NCBI GenBank assembly: GCA_037447655.1
Contig: JBBHKE010001991.1
Span: 58,436-122,435, forward strand
DNA length: 64,000 bases
Origin: Zygnema cylindricum
Taxonomy: Eukaryota > Streptophyta > Zygnematophyceae > Zygnematales > Zygnemataceae
Direction: 5' to 3'
A model generated the notes under the pieces. It was not told the DNA's origin and did no database searches. It saw only the letters and a program-made list of their open reading frames with translations. Below are positions 54,828 through 64,000 of the stretch, in pieces (within the stretch, counting starts at the first letter, position 1; each line of letters opens with the position of its first letter). The position numbers and the translations under genes are program-made.

Positions 54828-56171
54828 ATGTTTCATGTACTTTTGATCGTTACTGTTCTTGCGTGCAGTGCAGCTAGTGGATTGGCGGAGACTCTTCGTG
54901 CAGACAGTGAGTCTTTCACACTATCTCGCTGTTTTTTTCCAGAAAAGGTTCTAGCATATGGGAAAAAATCGCAATTTAAACGAGCTACTTACTAGAGCTA
55001 ATGTTTGTTTGCTTTGCATTTTGTTTGTTACATCAATATTCCAAAACATTGTTACTAAAAATTCACTTGTTTGCATGTTTCCTACATGCGGTGGGTTTTC
55101 TTACTTCTGCTAGCTATGATGTCATGTTTAGTTGCATTGTAGTAGGTTCGTTTTAACAGGCAGCTCAATTTAGTTCCTGAATTTGAAGGTAATGTAAGGA
55201 AAAACGAAATATATCTGTAGTTTGAGTTTACTTCTGACAGAACATTATGGTTCCATAGAAAGGGCTGTACTGTAGCATACAACCCTGAGGCTTGACAATA
55301 TCTGTGCATGACAATAAAATGGAATTTAATCAAAAGGCTAGTTTTTAGTCATCGATGGTATGATTTCTTTCAACATGTTGTTAATAGAGAGAGGCCCTAT
55401 GATTAATCTACTACGTGTAAAGAAATGGACAGTTCAAATTTAACATAAAATGTCTTGCAAAATAATCTTAAACAGGTGCAACTATTGCTCGCCTCTGTGA
55501 TATGACTGAAAAATGTGAACTTCTACTAGGTGACCTGCCTATTTGCTTTAAACAGTGTTAAAAAAGCCTCCAACTGGCAAGCCACTTCTTGGCACCTACC
55601 TGCTGTATTGAAAACCTAAAGATCCCATGGGACTCTCTCTCCCTGGCATGCGTTGAGTTATATACTTCGGTGATGAAAAGGCATTTCTACCATGCCACGC
55701 ACAACAAAGAGGCTTATATCGTCATGCATCTGAAGAATATACTTTAATCAAGGACATGTTTGGAAATTTTTTGGAGGAACCTACAAATGCTTTAGTAATC
55801 GGCGGTCAAGAGTGAAGCCGTGTGTAGGTCAAAGTTGCTACCTATGGAACCGACAGCCTTCCTTCACCTGGAGTTTAGCTTTGAAACAGTTCACTCGTTT
55901 GGAGCAAAGTCAATGTATGAAACAATTTTATGCGATTGAAAAACGAAACATGTTCCTCGTGTTGCCTTCTGATAAGCTGATCCATACTAACGGTTTTCTA
56001 AATGTGCGTGCAGAGAAAGCTTTCACAGATATTTGTCAGAATTTAAAAGATGAAAATGGCTCAGAGGCACCTGAATGTGACCATACGGACCCCTGTAATC
56101 CAGGATTTACCTCAGAATTAGTTACTTGTGCGAATACCACCACTGGGGACATTATAGTGAAAGCCATGTAA
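54828..56171 (+). CDS. Candidate three-exon small secreted six-cysteine protein
   Basis: Exon 1 (54828-54906) encodes MFHVLLIVTVLACSAASGLA, a clear signal peptide, followed by ETLRAD and a GTGAGT donor. An acceptor AAACAG at 55475 opens exon 2 (55476-55529; SATIARLCDMTEKCELLL) ending at a GTGACC donor. Acceptor GTGCAG at 56013 opens exon 3 (56014-56171; EKAFTDICQNLKDENGSEA, then CDHTDPCNPGF, VTCANTTTG), ending in TAA. Exon lengths 79+54+158 sum to 291, a multiple of three, and the frame stays open across both joins. The 96-residue product would have six cysteines after the signal peptide and an NTT glycosylation site in NTTT. If exon 2 is not spliced at 55529 it ends at TAA (55561), giving a 54-residue, four-cysteine peptide. 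No family is recognised; role unknown. Confidence 0.4.
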
Positions 56172-56199
56172 GATTAATATTTACTTATATGGCTGGATG

Positions 56200-58370
56200 A
56201 ACTCTGGTTTTTCGTTATGGTCTCAAGTTCTAATTGCTGTTTATTGCACTTATTTTATCAGCCTTTTCCGCATGTTTTTTCACCTTTTTTTTGACTCAAA
56301 GATAAGCCTAAGAGTGAGCCTTTAGTTTTTTCTGTTCTCTCTATCCTCAAGTTTCTCAATTATGTTTGCGAATGTAATAGCTGTAATGTTATTGATGAAG
56401 GTAATTTCCATTTTTTTAATATTTAAGCTGTTAAGTAGTACCTGAATGTATATTTTATCCATTTTTTATTCTAGTAACGGGAAGGTTAAATTAAAAGATT
56501 CTTGAAAGTAACATTTTGAAACAGTGGTGGGGTAATGTGGGATGTAGTAAGATACTTGGGCAAGGTTATTATGGAAACATGAGTGAGCATTTCGAGGATT
56601 TTTCACAACTTGAAGAATTGTGAGTTCCGATGACTAATTCAGTCAATCTAGGTCTTCTAGTCTAAAATGATTTTTACGATGGATATCCCGAATCTCAGAC
56701 TTGTTTTGAAAGTAGACATTAGACATTTTATAACAACCTTACATTATACCAAAATTTGGAGCATGATTGACATGCTTACCCTATAATGGATTAGATTTAT
56801 TTTCCTTTTTTTTTTTTTTTTGGAGAGTATCAGTTATTAGTGTATAAGATTTTTTTTAAACATCTTAACATTCGGTAAACCGTTGGGCGCCTTAGGATTT
56901 AGAAAGAGCAACGGAGATTAAGTTGTCTTCTTCATGTTCCACCAAAAGGCCAATATCCTTAGTGAAACCATGTGTGGAGTAGCTCATTTGAAGAGTCTCA
57001 ATACATATTTTAATGATTACCGACGAAACGAGAAATAACAAAAATGAGAAATGGAAATAGATCAATATTGAATATATTTTGAATATTTGTTTGAAAAACC
57101 TCATTAAAACCACTTTATACATTTGAAAAAAACACGATCATGAATCATCCCACTATCTGTTTAGTGGAAAATGCCCTAAACAAAGTTCATGGTTTTGGTT
57201 TTTATTTCTTGATAAAGAGTCAAATGCATTCTACCTTTGGAGCAATACTTGACTATCTAGTGTTAACCAGATCCAACAACATCAAACTCTAAACTACTCT
57301 GACAAAACGACTACCTGTCTTTAAATGAATGCTTGAATGTTAACTTTGGCGAAAATTTTAAACACTGAAGAGTTAACGTAAATTTTTTGGCTGGAAATCC
57401 AGGAAAATTATAAGCACATCATTGAATGGGACAGTTCCGAGCTTCTTTCCTTCTTTGGTAAAACTGTGAGTTACTTCAATTCCCCTAGTTGCTTTAATTT
57501 CTCTTTTACTGTTTAAAAGTATAAAAAGAGTTGGACTATCTCGGAGCATTTTTGACCTTTTCCAAGTAGTATTTGAGGTTAAATGTTCCTCAAACAAAAA
57601 CGTATTCATATGCGATTTTGTTCGTTTTCGTTAGTTACTCCAATTTCCTTTCCACTTTCACACAATGCAAGAATGAGTAAAATTTTGCTAAGTTTTTCGT
57701 GTTTTTGTGATGTTTTTAAACGTTTATTATGTTGAATTTTGAATTCTATAACGATTTAATATCCAATTAAATCTCTTTTTTGCAAGCTTTTGATAGCTTT
57801 CTTTCAGAAACTTAAATTGGTATCGGGAAGGTATTATTGATAGTTTTGTGACACCTAAACTAAGTTTAAGTCTTTAGGAGTATTCTCCCATTTAGACAAC
57901 GTTCAATAAATGTTTGAGCAGATTGGCTCTATCGACCATAAAAGCTTACAAATGAATCAGCTAGATACGAGACATTACAACTTTACGAGTCCGTTTCTTT
58001 CATTTACACACAAAAGCGCTAAGGTTTATCATTGTGAGATGACCAACTGGTCCATCTCTAACCAGCTGGCTAAATATTTACAAAAAGAATACCTTATTTT
58101 GAAGGTTTACTCTTATCCTCATCAACCCATTTCCCATTTGATTAACTAGATGACAAAATTGTTGACCGCATATCTTCCTTTTTTTGTAATTTACTTTGAA
58201 GTGTGTTAACGATCCTTTAGGTTGTATTCAGGGTTTGTGGTATCTGGTCCGACACAGTCTATTAAATGTACATCACAGTCTTTTAGATGGCTTATAACTT
58301 AGTGTAGATATTTAGTTTTTTTCTTGAGCTTCTCTATTTGCAAAAGTCATAATATTTTTTGGCCACTGTG
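56200..58370. other. No gene recognised
   Basis: AT-rich. Frames up to 94 codons without motifs. A further exon of the secreted-protein gene cannot be excluded, because CCATGTAAGATT at its stop codon is also a fair donor site. Confidence 0.35.
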
Positions 58371-58374
58371 ACAA

Positions 58375-58438
58375 GATTAAAAGAAGTGATGGGTGGCCAT
58401 TTATGGAAAAGAAGTGATGGGGTGGCCATTTATGGTCT
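58375..58438. repeat. Tandem duplication of about 30 bp
   Basis: AAAAGAAGTGATGGGTGGCC then ATTTATGG is repeated at once with a single extra G. Confidence 0.8.
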
Positions 58439-58439
58439 T

Positions 58440-59270
58440 TTGGGCTGTCGTGTTTTCCAAATTTCAGTTAGTTTTAGGTTCTAACGGATTTTGAAAAAGC
58501 GTGCTTAAACTTCCCAATTACTTCCTTAGGAGTCTGAATGTCCTGCTTTGCTCGAACACAATGACTATACATTGTAGGAGGAAGCCACCTCCCGCTTTGT
58601 GTATGAATGCTCCCAAACAGTCAATAAGGTGGTGCAAGGTTGCGGATTACCCTTCATCTTGGTGACAACACTAGCAGGATATTGTGATCTATTTATGGTC
58701 GCGAAAGTAAATGTTTGATCACGGAACTTTGATAGAAAGTGGAAGTGGTAGAAATAGGGCCGCGGATGGTGGCCAGCAAATCTGCTATCATAGTGACATG
58801 AGGTATCGTAGTGATATGAACTTATTCCAATGCCGAAACAAAACTCTCAATTGTGAGAGTTGTGCAAGTGGTCTTCCTATTGAAGTAATGTGACAAAACG
58901 CCCCTCTTGCAAGCCCAATTTACCATCACAAAAAATAGCATACGCTCTAAATTATGGCGAAACAACAATTCTTTCGAGACTTATTTACTTCATTTGGAGC
59001 TGAAATTGAGAATAGGAAATTCCAAATACATATTGTGTAAATAATTTTGACTTGTCCCTTATTCAAAAATCATTTCAAGAAGGGAATTGAAATACCTTAC
59101 TAGTTGGGAGGAGGATCTGGAGGCCTTGAAAATCATGAATAAGGAAAAAATGATGTAGATGTTAGAGAAGATGGTGAAGAAAAGAAGCACGGCAAAAAGA
59201 GCGTTGAAAAAAGGCATTCTAATTTTTATCTCTTTTGTTCTAGCTGGTTAGAAGGTACATAGAGAGATGT
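58440..59270. other. No gene seen
   Basis: No recognised coding, RNA or repeat feature. GTGACATGAGGTATCGTAGTGATATGA near 58795 holds a short internal repeat. Confidence 0.4.
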
Positions 59271-59289
59271 AAATCAAGGAAACCATGGC

Positions 59290-59475
59290 TGTCGTCTTGG
59301 ATGCATTTTGGATGCAAAAATGCAGCCTTAGTAGCAAGAATGACACAGTACAGGAATAGAAAGAGAATAAAGCAATCCTTACCAAAAAGGGTGGACTGAC
59401 CGAGATTCGATCCTCAGTCCTACGGAGTCTTTACCAGCCGCCCTAGTCACCGTCCTCATCCAGTTGATTTAGAAG
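59290..59475 (-). mobile_element. tRNA-derived SINE-like element, copy 3
   Basis: The minus strand has GGCGGCTGGTAAAGACTCCG, then GGATCGAATCTCGGTCAG (B box) and CCTTTTTGGTAAGGAT, the same core order as the copies at 50.9 and 60.0 kb. Confidence 0.5.
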
Positions 59476-60480
59476 ATTGGTGATATAGAAATGGGGCGTT
59501 ATTTTGTAATAAAAAAATCACGTGGTAAAGATTCATCTAGCAGAATGAACCTACTTATCAAGCATAGAACTAGTGGAAAATATGAACGCGCAAAACATTT
59601 TGTGCGCCGCATGTATGGATGGAGGACAATTACTTTAGACATTTGATTGGACGGCTACAATTAGCGCCGACGACTTGGAAAGGTTCTTTTGGCGGCTTAC
59701 GCCAAAAGCACCACAGATTGACACGTGGCGACATCTTAGAGGATGCCGGAGGAGAAAGGGACGGAATCATGGCGTTGGTTGTGACAGGTGGCTGGGAGAG
59801 ATAGGTACAGTACAAAAGCCGTATAGAAAACATGGCGGCTATAGACACGTGTTTCAAAGGGTAATGAGTATCTTTCCTTCTCTCCTAAGTTGCTTGGTCT
59901 CTAGCTCTTGTAGAGTAGAGAGAAAGCAAACAGCCATGGCTGCCTAACTCCTCAGGCAAGAAGGAGAAAGAGAGAAACATCTCTCTTACCAAAAATATAG
60001 GACAAACCTAGATTTGCACTTTGGTCCTAGGCTATCCAGACTAGCCGTTTGCTCTATCCTTTAAGTCGTAGAAGAATCGTTAATGATAAAGGGTAAATGA
60101 TGTGATAAAGAGTTGTTGTAGGAGAAGTTCATTCTACAAAATTAAACGGAGAAGTAAGATACAAAAATCGTCGGCGCACATGCACAGAAAGTAATCATAC
60201 GCGAAGGTATATCCGTGTCATTATATATATTGTGAGCCGACGGCAGACATTAATGCCGCAAACTCGGAATTGCTCTTTTGGCGGTTTGCGGCAAGGACAT
60301 GACCAAATGACACGTAACGACTTCCTATCGGATGCCGAGATAGACGCGAAAAAAAACTATGGCGTCCGATGTGAAAAATGGTACACATACGGTAGTGCCA
60401 TACAATGATCGTTTATAAAGTATGGCGGTTGTTTAACTTTTTGCACACCATATTGATCTGGGTGGCCGAAATTTTTGTAA
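59475..60480. repeat. Diverged pair of direct repeats around a SINE
   Basis: 59650-59860 and 60225-60440 share CTTTTGGCGG(C/T)TT(A/G)CG, GACACGT, GGATGCCG and ACATGGCGGCTATAG / GTATGGCGGTTG in the same order. They could be remains of one promoter-like or LTR-like unit; no LTR termini were found. Confidence 0.45.
59880..60065 (-). mobile_element. tRNA-derived SINE-like element, copy 4
   Basis: The minus strand has GGATAGAGCAAACGGCTAG, GTGCAAATCTAGGTTTGTCC and ATATTTTTGGTAAGAG, then a pyrimidine-rich tail with GCCATGGCTG, matching the layout near 17.7 kb. Confidence 0.5.
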
Positions 60481-60856
60481 ATAGGGGTAGTGGCTAGAGG
60501 AGCTAGAACCCTAGGTTTTAGACAAATTTGAAAAAGTGTCTCTCTCGTTAGAGAGCATCTCTATGTAGTGGTTGTCTTTGAACAACGGTAACCAAGTGCT
60601 CAAAAATGCAATTAACACTTTTTTTTTTGCGTTTGGTTCTAGGAAGCCTTGTCTCCACAAGGGTGAAGTTGGTTGAATGCAATACCTTCCTAAGTGACAC
60701 CATTTAAGTGGGAAAGTCAAAGTGTGATGTGCTATCCTAGAGTGGTTTTAGAGTTGTACATTTTGTGGGGCTAATAAAGTCCACTAAATTTCAAGTTAGG
60801 GGCCCACTATCAAGATTGTCATCTTTGATGGATCAAGCTTCATCTACTGAGAGACG

Positions 60857-61075
60857 ATGATGGAAGGGGCGCTTTTCGAAAAACATTTATGGGGCATAGT
60901 GTCAAGACACATTTAATACTCGTCCCCAGGCTTTAGAGGGGCTCGACTCCCCATGATGGAAGGGGCGCTTTTCGTAAAACATTTATGGGGCATAGTGTCA
61001 AGACACATTTAATGCTCGCCCCCAGGCTCTGGAGGGGCTCGACTCCCAGAACCTGGAGGGGCTCGACTCCCAGTA
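60857..61075. repeat. 96-bp tandem duplication with 24-bp sub-repeat
   Basis: ATGATGGAAGGGGCGCTTTT starts at 60857 and again at 60953. Each unit ends GAGGGGCTCGACTCCC, and this end alone is repeated once more (CTGGAGGGGCTCGACTCCCA at about 61028 and 61052). Confidence 0.85.
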
Positions 61076-61402
61076 CCTCTATAGTTACCTAGCCCGCAAC
61101 AAAGATCATTGACGAGGAAGATGAAGATTGGGAGACAATTGTCATGGATGGAGACAAAGGGGACAAGGGAGCGAAACAGCCTTGAGTCACTCTGGTGATG
61201 AAGACTATGCTGACGGCAGACAAAACCGAGGAGAACGAGAACAAGAAATGACATTAGAAATACACCGTGGCGAAACACTTCATTCTCTGAAGTGTAACAA
61301 AGGCCATTGCTCTTCCCCTCAAGAAACTAAGAATGTCTCCTAAAATTTGTGAGGCATTAGTAAGCACTTATAAGAGTGGAATTTTAGAATGTTTGCTGAA
61401 AT

Positions 61403-61899
61403 TTGGGAGCACTAGTAAGCATTTATAAAATTAAAACTAGAACTTTGCAGCAGCAGCAAGTGGCAGAACATAAAATAACAGCTTATACTTACAAGGGTAT
61501 GAGTATGAATGAGCATTGTAATGATCTTGCAGTTTTATTTGCTGAAGTAGCTAGTGCAAGACTTGCACAGACTAAGAGACAAAAATTAAATACTCTAATG
61601 ATGAAGTTTCCTACCGAGTATGAAAACATCATAAATAAGTTGCAAGATGTAAGAGAAAGGAACTGGAACTAGAATGATACAATAGGTATGACTCTAGTTA
61701 GGGAGAATACAATTGAGTTGAGGAGAGGAAATCGTAGCTTACAGGCATTGGAAAGCATGAGCAGAAAGGAAGAAATCCCCATCAAAATTTTGTAGGAAGA
61801 GAAAGAAGAGATACAAAAACTGACAGACAGGGGATAAGAACTTCACGAGGTGGAGTATGCCACTTCTGTAAGAAGCTTGGGCATTATATACCAGAGTGT
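61403..61899 (+). pseudogene. copia gag with zinc knuckle
   Basis: AYTYKGMSMNEHCNDLAVLF, then LNTLMMKFPTEYENIINKL match the UBN2-type gag domain (a helix, then LLxxLPxxYxxxxxxL). A stop at about 61672 and a frame change follow. At 61858-61899 a different frame encodes CHFCKKLGHYIPEC, a CCHC nucleic-acid-binding knuckle. The conserved spacing CX2CX4HX4C is intact. Confidence 0.7.
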
Positions 61900-62603
61900 A
61901 CCAAGGTGGTAGAATTAAGAATTAAGGATGGGCAAAGGAACTCAAGTGAAGGATGAAATAAGAGTTTTTCTGATATAGGTACACGAAGAATAAGAGGAAG
62001 AAATAGAAAAATCCTAGGAGGAATTGGAGGAACTCCTTTTCAATGAAAAACTGCGAAAGAAGTAGAGGCACAAGGACATTCGACGAAAACATATTTGTGC
62101 ATTTGAAGGTATGAGGGAAATATGAGAGGAAGGGTGGATCATTGATTTTGGAGCCTCTATGTATATATGCAAAGATAGAAAGTGCTTCACAAAAATAAGA
62201 AAGATTCCAACTGTTGAAATATAATATGGAGATGGTAGAGTTGTGACAGAGTGTACCAGGTTAGTAGAATAAAGAATTAAGGATGGGCAAGGGAACTCAA
62301 GTGAAGGACGAAATAATAATTTTTTTCTGACAAAGGTACACGAAGAACAAGAGGAAGAAGGAGAAAAATCCAAGGAGGAATTGGAGGAACTCCTTTTCAA
62401 TGAAAAATTGGAAAGGAAGTAGAGGCACGAGGACATTCAACAAAAACATATATGTGCATTTGGAGGTGTGAGGGAAACACCAAAGGAAGGGTGGATCATT
62501 GATTTTGGAGCCTCTATGTATATATGCAAAGATAAAAAGTGGTTCACAAAAATAAAAAAATTCCAACTGTTGAAATGTATTGTGGAGATACCATAAGTCA
62601 GTA
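61894..62603. repeat. 355-bp tandem duplication within copia protease region
   Basis: The unit starts GAGTGTACCA at 61894 and again at 62249, an offset of 355 bp, and runs through TTCCAACTGTTGAAAT. Both units encode EGWIIDFGASMYICKD. As 355 is not a multiple of three, the duplication itself shifts the frame. Confidence 0.9.
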
Positions 62604-62720
62604 AGATCGGTGGATCTAAAGGTACTAGTAGAAGGAAAAACATCAATTGTCACTCTTTCAGATGTTCTTTACATACCCAAACTTGGCAAAAATTTGACTT
62701 CTACAACCATCCTAGATGAT
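62110..62720 (+). pseudogene. copia aspartic protease (duplicated, degenerate)
   Basis: GWIIDFGASMYICKDRK aligns with the copia protease site WLLDSGASxHM, but the triad reads D-F-G instead of D-S-G in both duplicates. The later part (TIVTLSDVLYIPKLGKNLTS, minus breaks: SIVTLSDVLYIPKL) is the standard end of copia protease leading to the pre-integrase region. Stops are frequent. Confidence 0.65.
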
Positions 62721-63900
62721 AAAGAATTTGTCACAAGAAATAGGAAATGAATGTTTACACCTAACTTTGATAATGAGATTTATTTCATAGCTGAAAAAGG
62801 CAATCAATGGATGTTCAAAATTGTACTTTATAATGAAAAGAATAGTGTTATTTATTTCTGTGCAAGTGACATCATGCTTTGGCATAAAAGACTCGGACAT
62901 GTGCATCTAGATAGACTGAGAGAAATAAAGAGAAAGAGAGTAGTGAATGGGGTTCAGTTTGGGGATTCTGAAACAGTAAATGATTGTCGTGGATCTGCAC
63001 ATGAAAATATCCACAAACTCCCATTCCCAAAGGCTGCCAGATTTAGAAGAGATAAGGTATTAAATTTGGTACATACGGATGTATGCCGACCATCCAAATA
63101 TCCTTCACATGCTGGAAAAAGGTATATGTTATCCATGAGTGATGATTGGTCCAAATATACTAAGGTATACTTTTTCAAAACTAATTTTGAAATCTTCAAT
63201 TACTTTGAAAAATATAAAGCATGGAGTGAAAAACTTCATGAAGCTCCAATAAAAGAAAGAGTGACAATGGAGGAGAGTACACCTCAAATGAGTTTAAGGA
63301 GTTTTTAAAGAAAAAAAGGATTTTTCCCCAGAAAACTGTCCCTTATAATCCAATACAAAATAGGGTAGCTGAAAGGTGAAATAGAACGCTTGGTGATATG
63401 ACAAGGATTATGTTGAGTGATAAGAGAATAGGTATGCTATTTTGGGCAAAAGCGATGAATTACTCAAAATTCATCAAGAATCGAATTCTAACCTCAACAA
63501 ATAAGGTGGAAACCTCATATGAAAGATGGACGGGCAGAAAACCAAATTTGTCTGGTTTAAGAGTATTTGGAAGTTAGATTTTGATCCGAGATTCAGGCAA
63601 GACAAAGTGGAAATTGGAATGAAAACTTGGATATCTGGTAGGATATGATAAAGATACAAAGGCATAGAGAGTGTTTGACTTAAAGAACAAAGATATAAAT
63701 CTAGTTAAGCACATTGTGGTGATGGATGAAGAGAAGTCAATAAATCCATTTAAATATATGAATTATGATAAAGTTAGAATTGTGTCTGATTTGGATTCTA
63801 ACTCAAAAACTGAAATGAATGAGAAAGAACACAAAGAAGTAGCAAAAGGAATTAGCAAAATCCGCAGGTATTACAGAAAAAGGAAAGTTGGAGAATGAAT
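62720..63900 (+). pseudogene. copia integrase
   Basis: The frame 62751-63308 holds the GAG-pre-integrase motif LWHKRLGHVHLDRL, a degenerate zinc site with only one of the usual cysteines (DCRGSAHENIHKLPFPKA for CxxCxxGKxxRLPFP), and the core VHTDVCRPSKY (first Asp) and MSDDWSKYTKVYFFK. A shift near 63275 is followed by FKEFLKKKRIF, TVPYNPIQNRVAER (Glu region, stop after R), then WAKAMNYSKFIKNR, YERWTGRKPN, LRVFGS and VGYDKDTKA. The last frame (63671-63898) has VFDLKNKDINLVKHIVVMDE, matching the RVFDxxxxxVxxSRDVVFDE integrase end. Function is lost. Confidence 0.75.
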
Positions 63901-64000
63901 TGTAAACTCCACTTGAGACTAAAACTAAGACCGACAAGAGGGGGGAATCTGAAGATGAACTTGAGTGTGAAATGACGGGAGATGATGTTTTGCCTAAAAG

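Larger units (their letters stand above)
61400..63998 (+). mobile_element. Degenerate Ty1/copia element, continues beyond window
   Basis: Order gag, zinc knuckle, protease, integrase is that of copia elements. RT and RNase H should lie past the window end. The coding is broken into many frames, with a 355-bp tandem duplication covering the protease. No 5' LTR or primer site was identified upstream. Confidence 0.8.

Noticed and set aside
57910-58149. 79-codon plus frame as an exon of the secreted-protein gene
   Set aside because: No splice sites in phase with exon 3 and no cysteine pattern.
62014-62653. Minus-strand frames of 118-140 codons rich in Ser/Phe/Leu
   Set aside because: Antisense shadows of the duplicated copia linker/protease region.

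Overview
This is a eukaryotic, AT-rich, repeat-dense window with no rRNA, CRISPR or operon structure. Almost everything recognisable is a transposable element or its relic. The organism is not settled. A Ty3/gypsy primer-binding site (TGGTATCAAAGC) close to the 3' end of plant initiator tRNA-Met, and a DSGATHNFIS protease motif, favour the green-plant or algal side. A duplicated protein with a GCR1_C-like domain, commoner in fungi and other Crypton-bearing lineages, is the main contrary hint.

Layout. 0-17.5 kb is a nested Ty3/gypsy mosaic. It starts with the 3' end of one element on the minus strand (pol tail, polypurine tract, LTR edge) and a 40-bp tandem array. Two members of one gypsy family follow in inverted orientation: A at 1.09-6.13 kb on plus and B at 11.28-15.25 kb on minus, with a third fragment C at 8.6-9.4 kb. 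Between and beside them lie a 480-bp solo LTR, a short gag fragment beginning MASSSSP, an integrase/chromodomain tail of another element, and two copies of a 1.6-kb direct repeat.

17.6-22.3 kb holds a tRNA-like SINE, a (CT)n duplication and mostly featureless AT-rich DNA. 22.3-27.2 kb is a tandem duplication of a minus-strand locus encoding a coiled-coil, proline-rich, possibly GCR1_C-type protein with 37-residue repeats; a sequencing gap cuts one copy. 27.7-31.5 kb is a polypyrimidine satellite split by a 1,703-bp solo LTR with a perfect 5-bp target duplication. 32-37 kb has diverged repeats, a decayed hAT transposase gene and a Copia gag relic.

38-54 kb is a field of terminal-inverted-repeat elements: TA-flanked MITEs, hAT-like elements, a 690-bp element with a perfect 8-bp target duplication, and several uncharacterised TIR families, with another MASSSSP gag fragment at 48 kb. 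At 54.8-56.2 kb I infer the only plausible host gene: a three-exon small secreted six-cysteine protein. 56-61 kb is sparse, with SINE copies and short tandem repeats. From 61.4 kb to the end runs a broken Ty1/copia element (gag, duplicated protease segment, integrase).

No intact autonomous element is visible. The coding pieces carry stops, frameshifts and deletions. Any activity of the short elements would have to be supplied from elsewhere in the genome.
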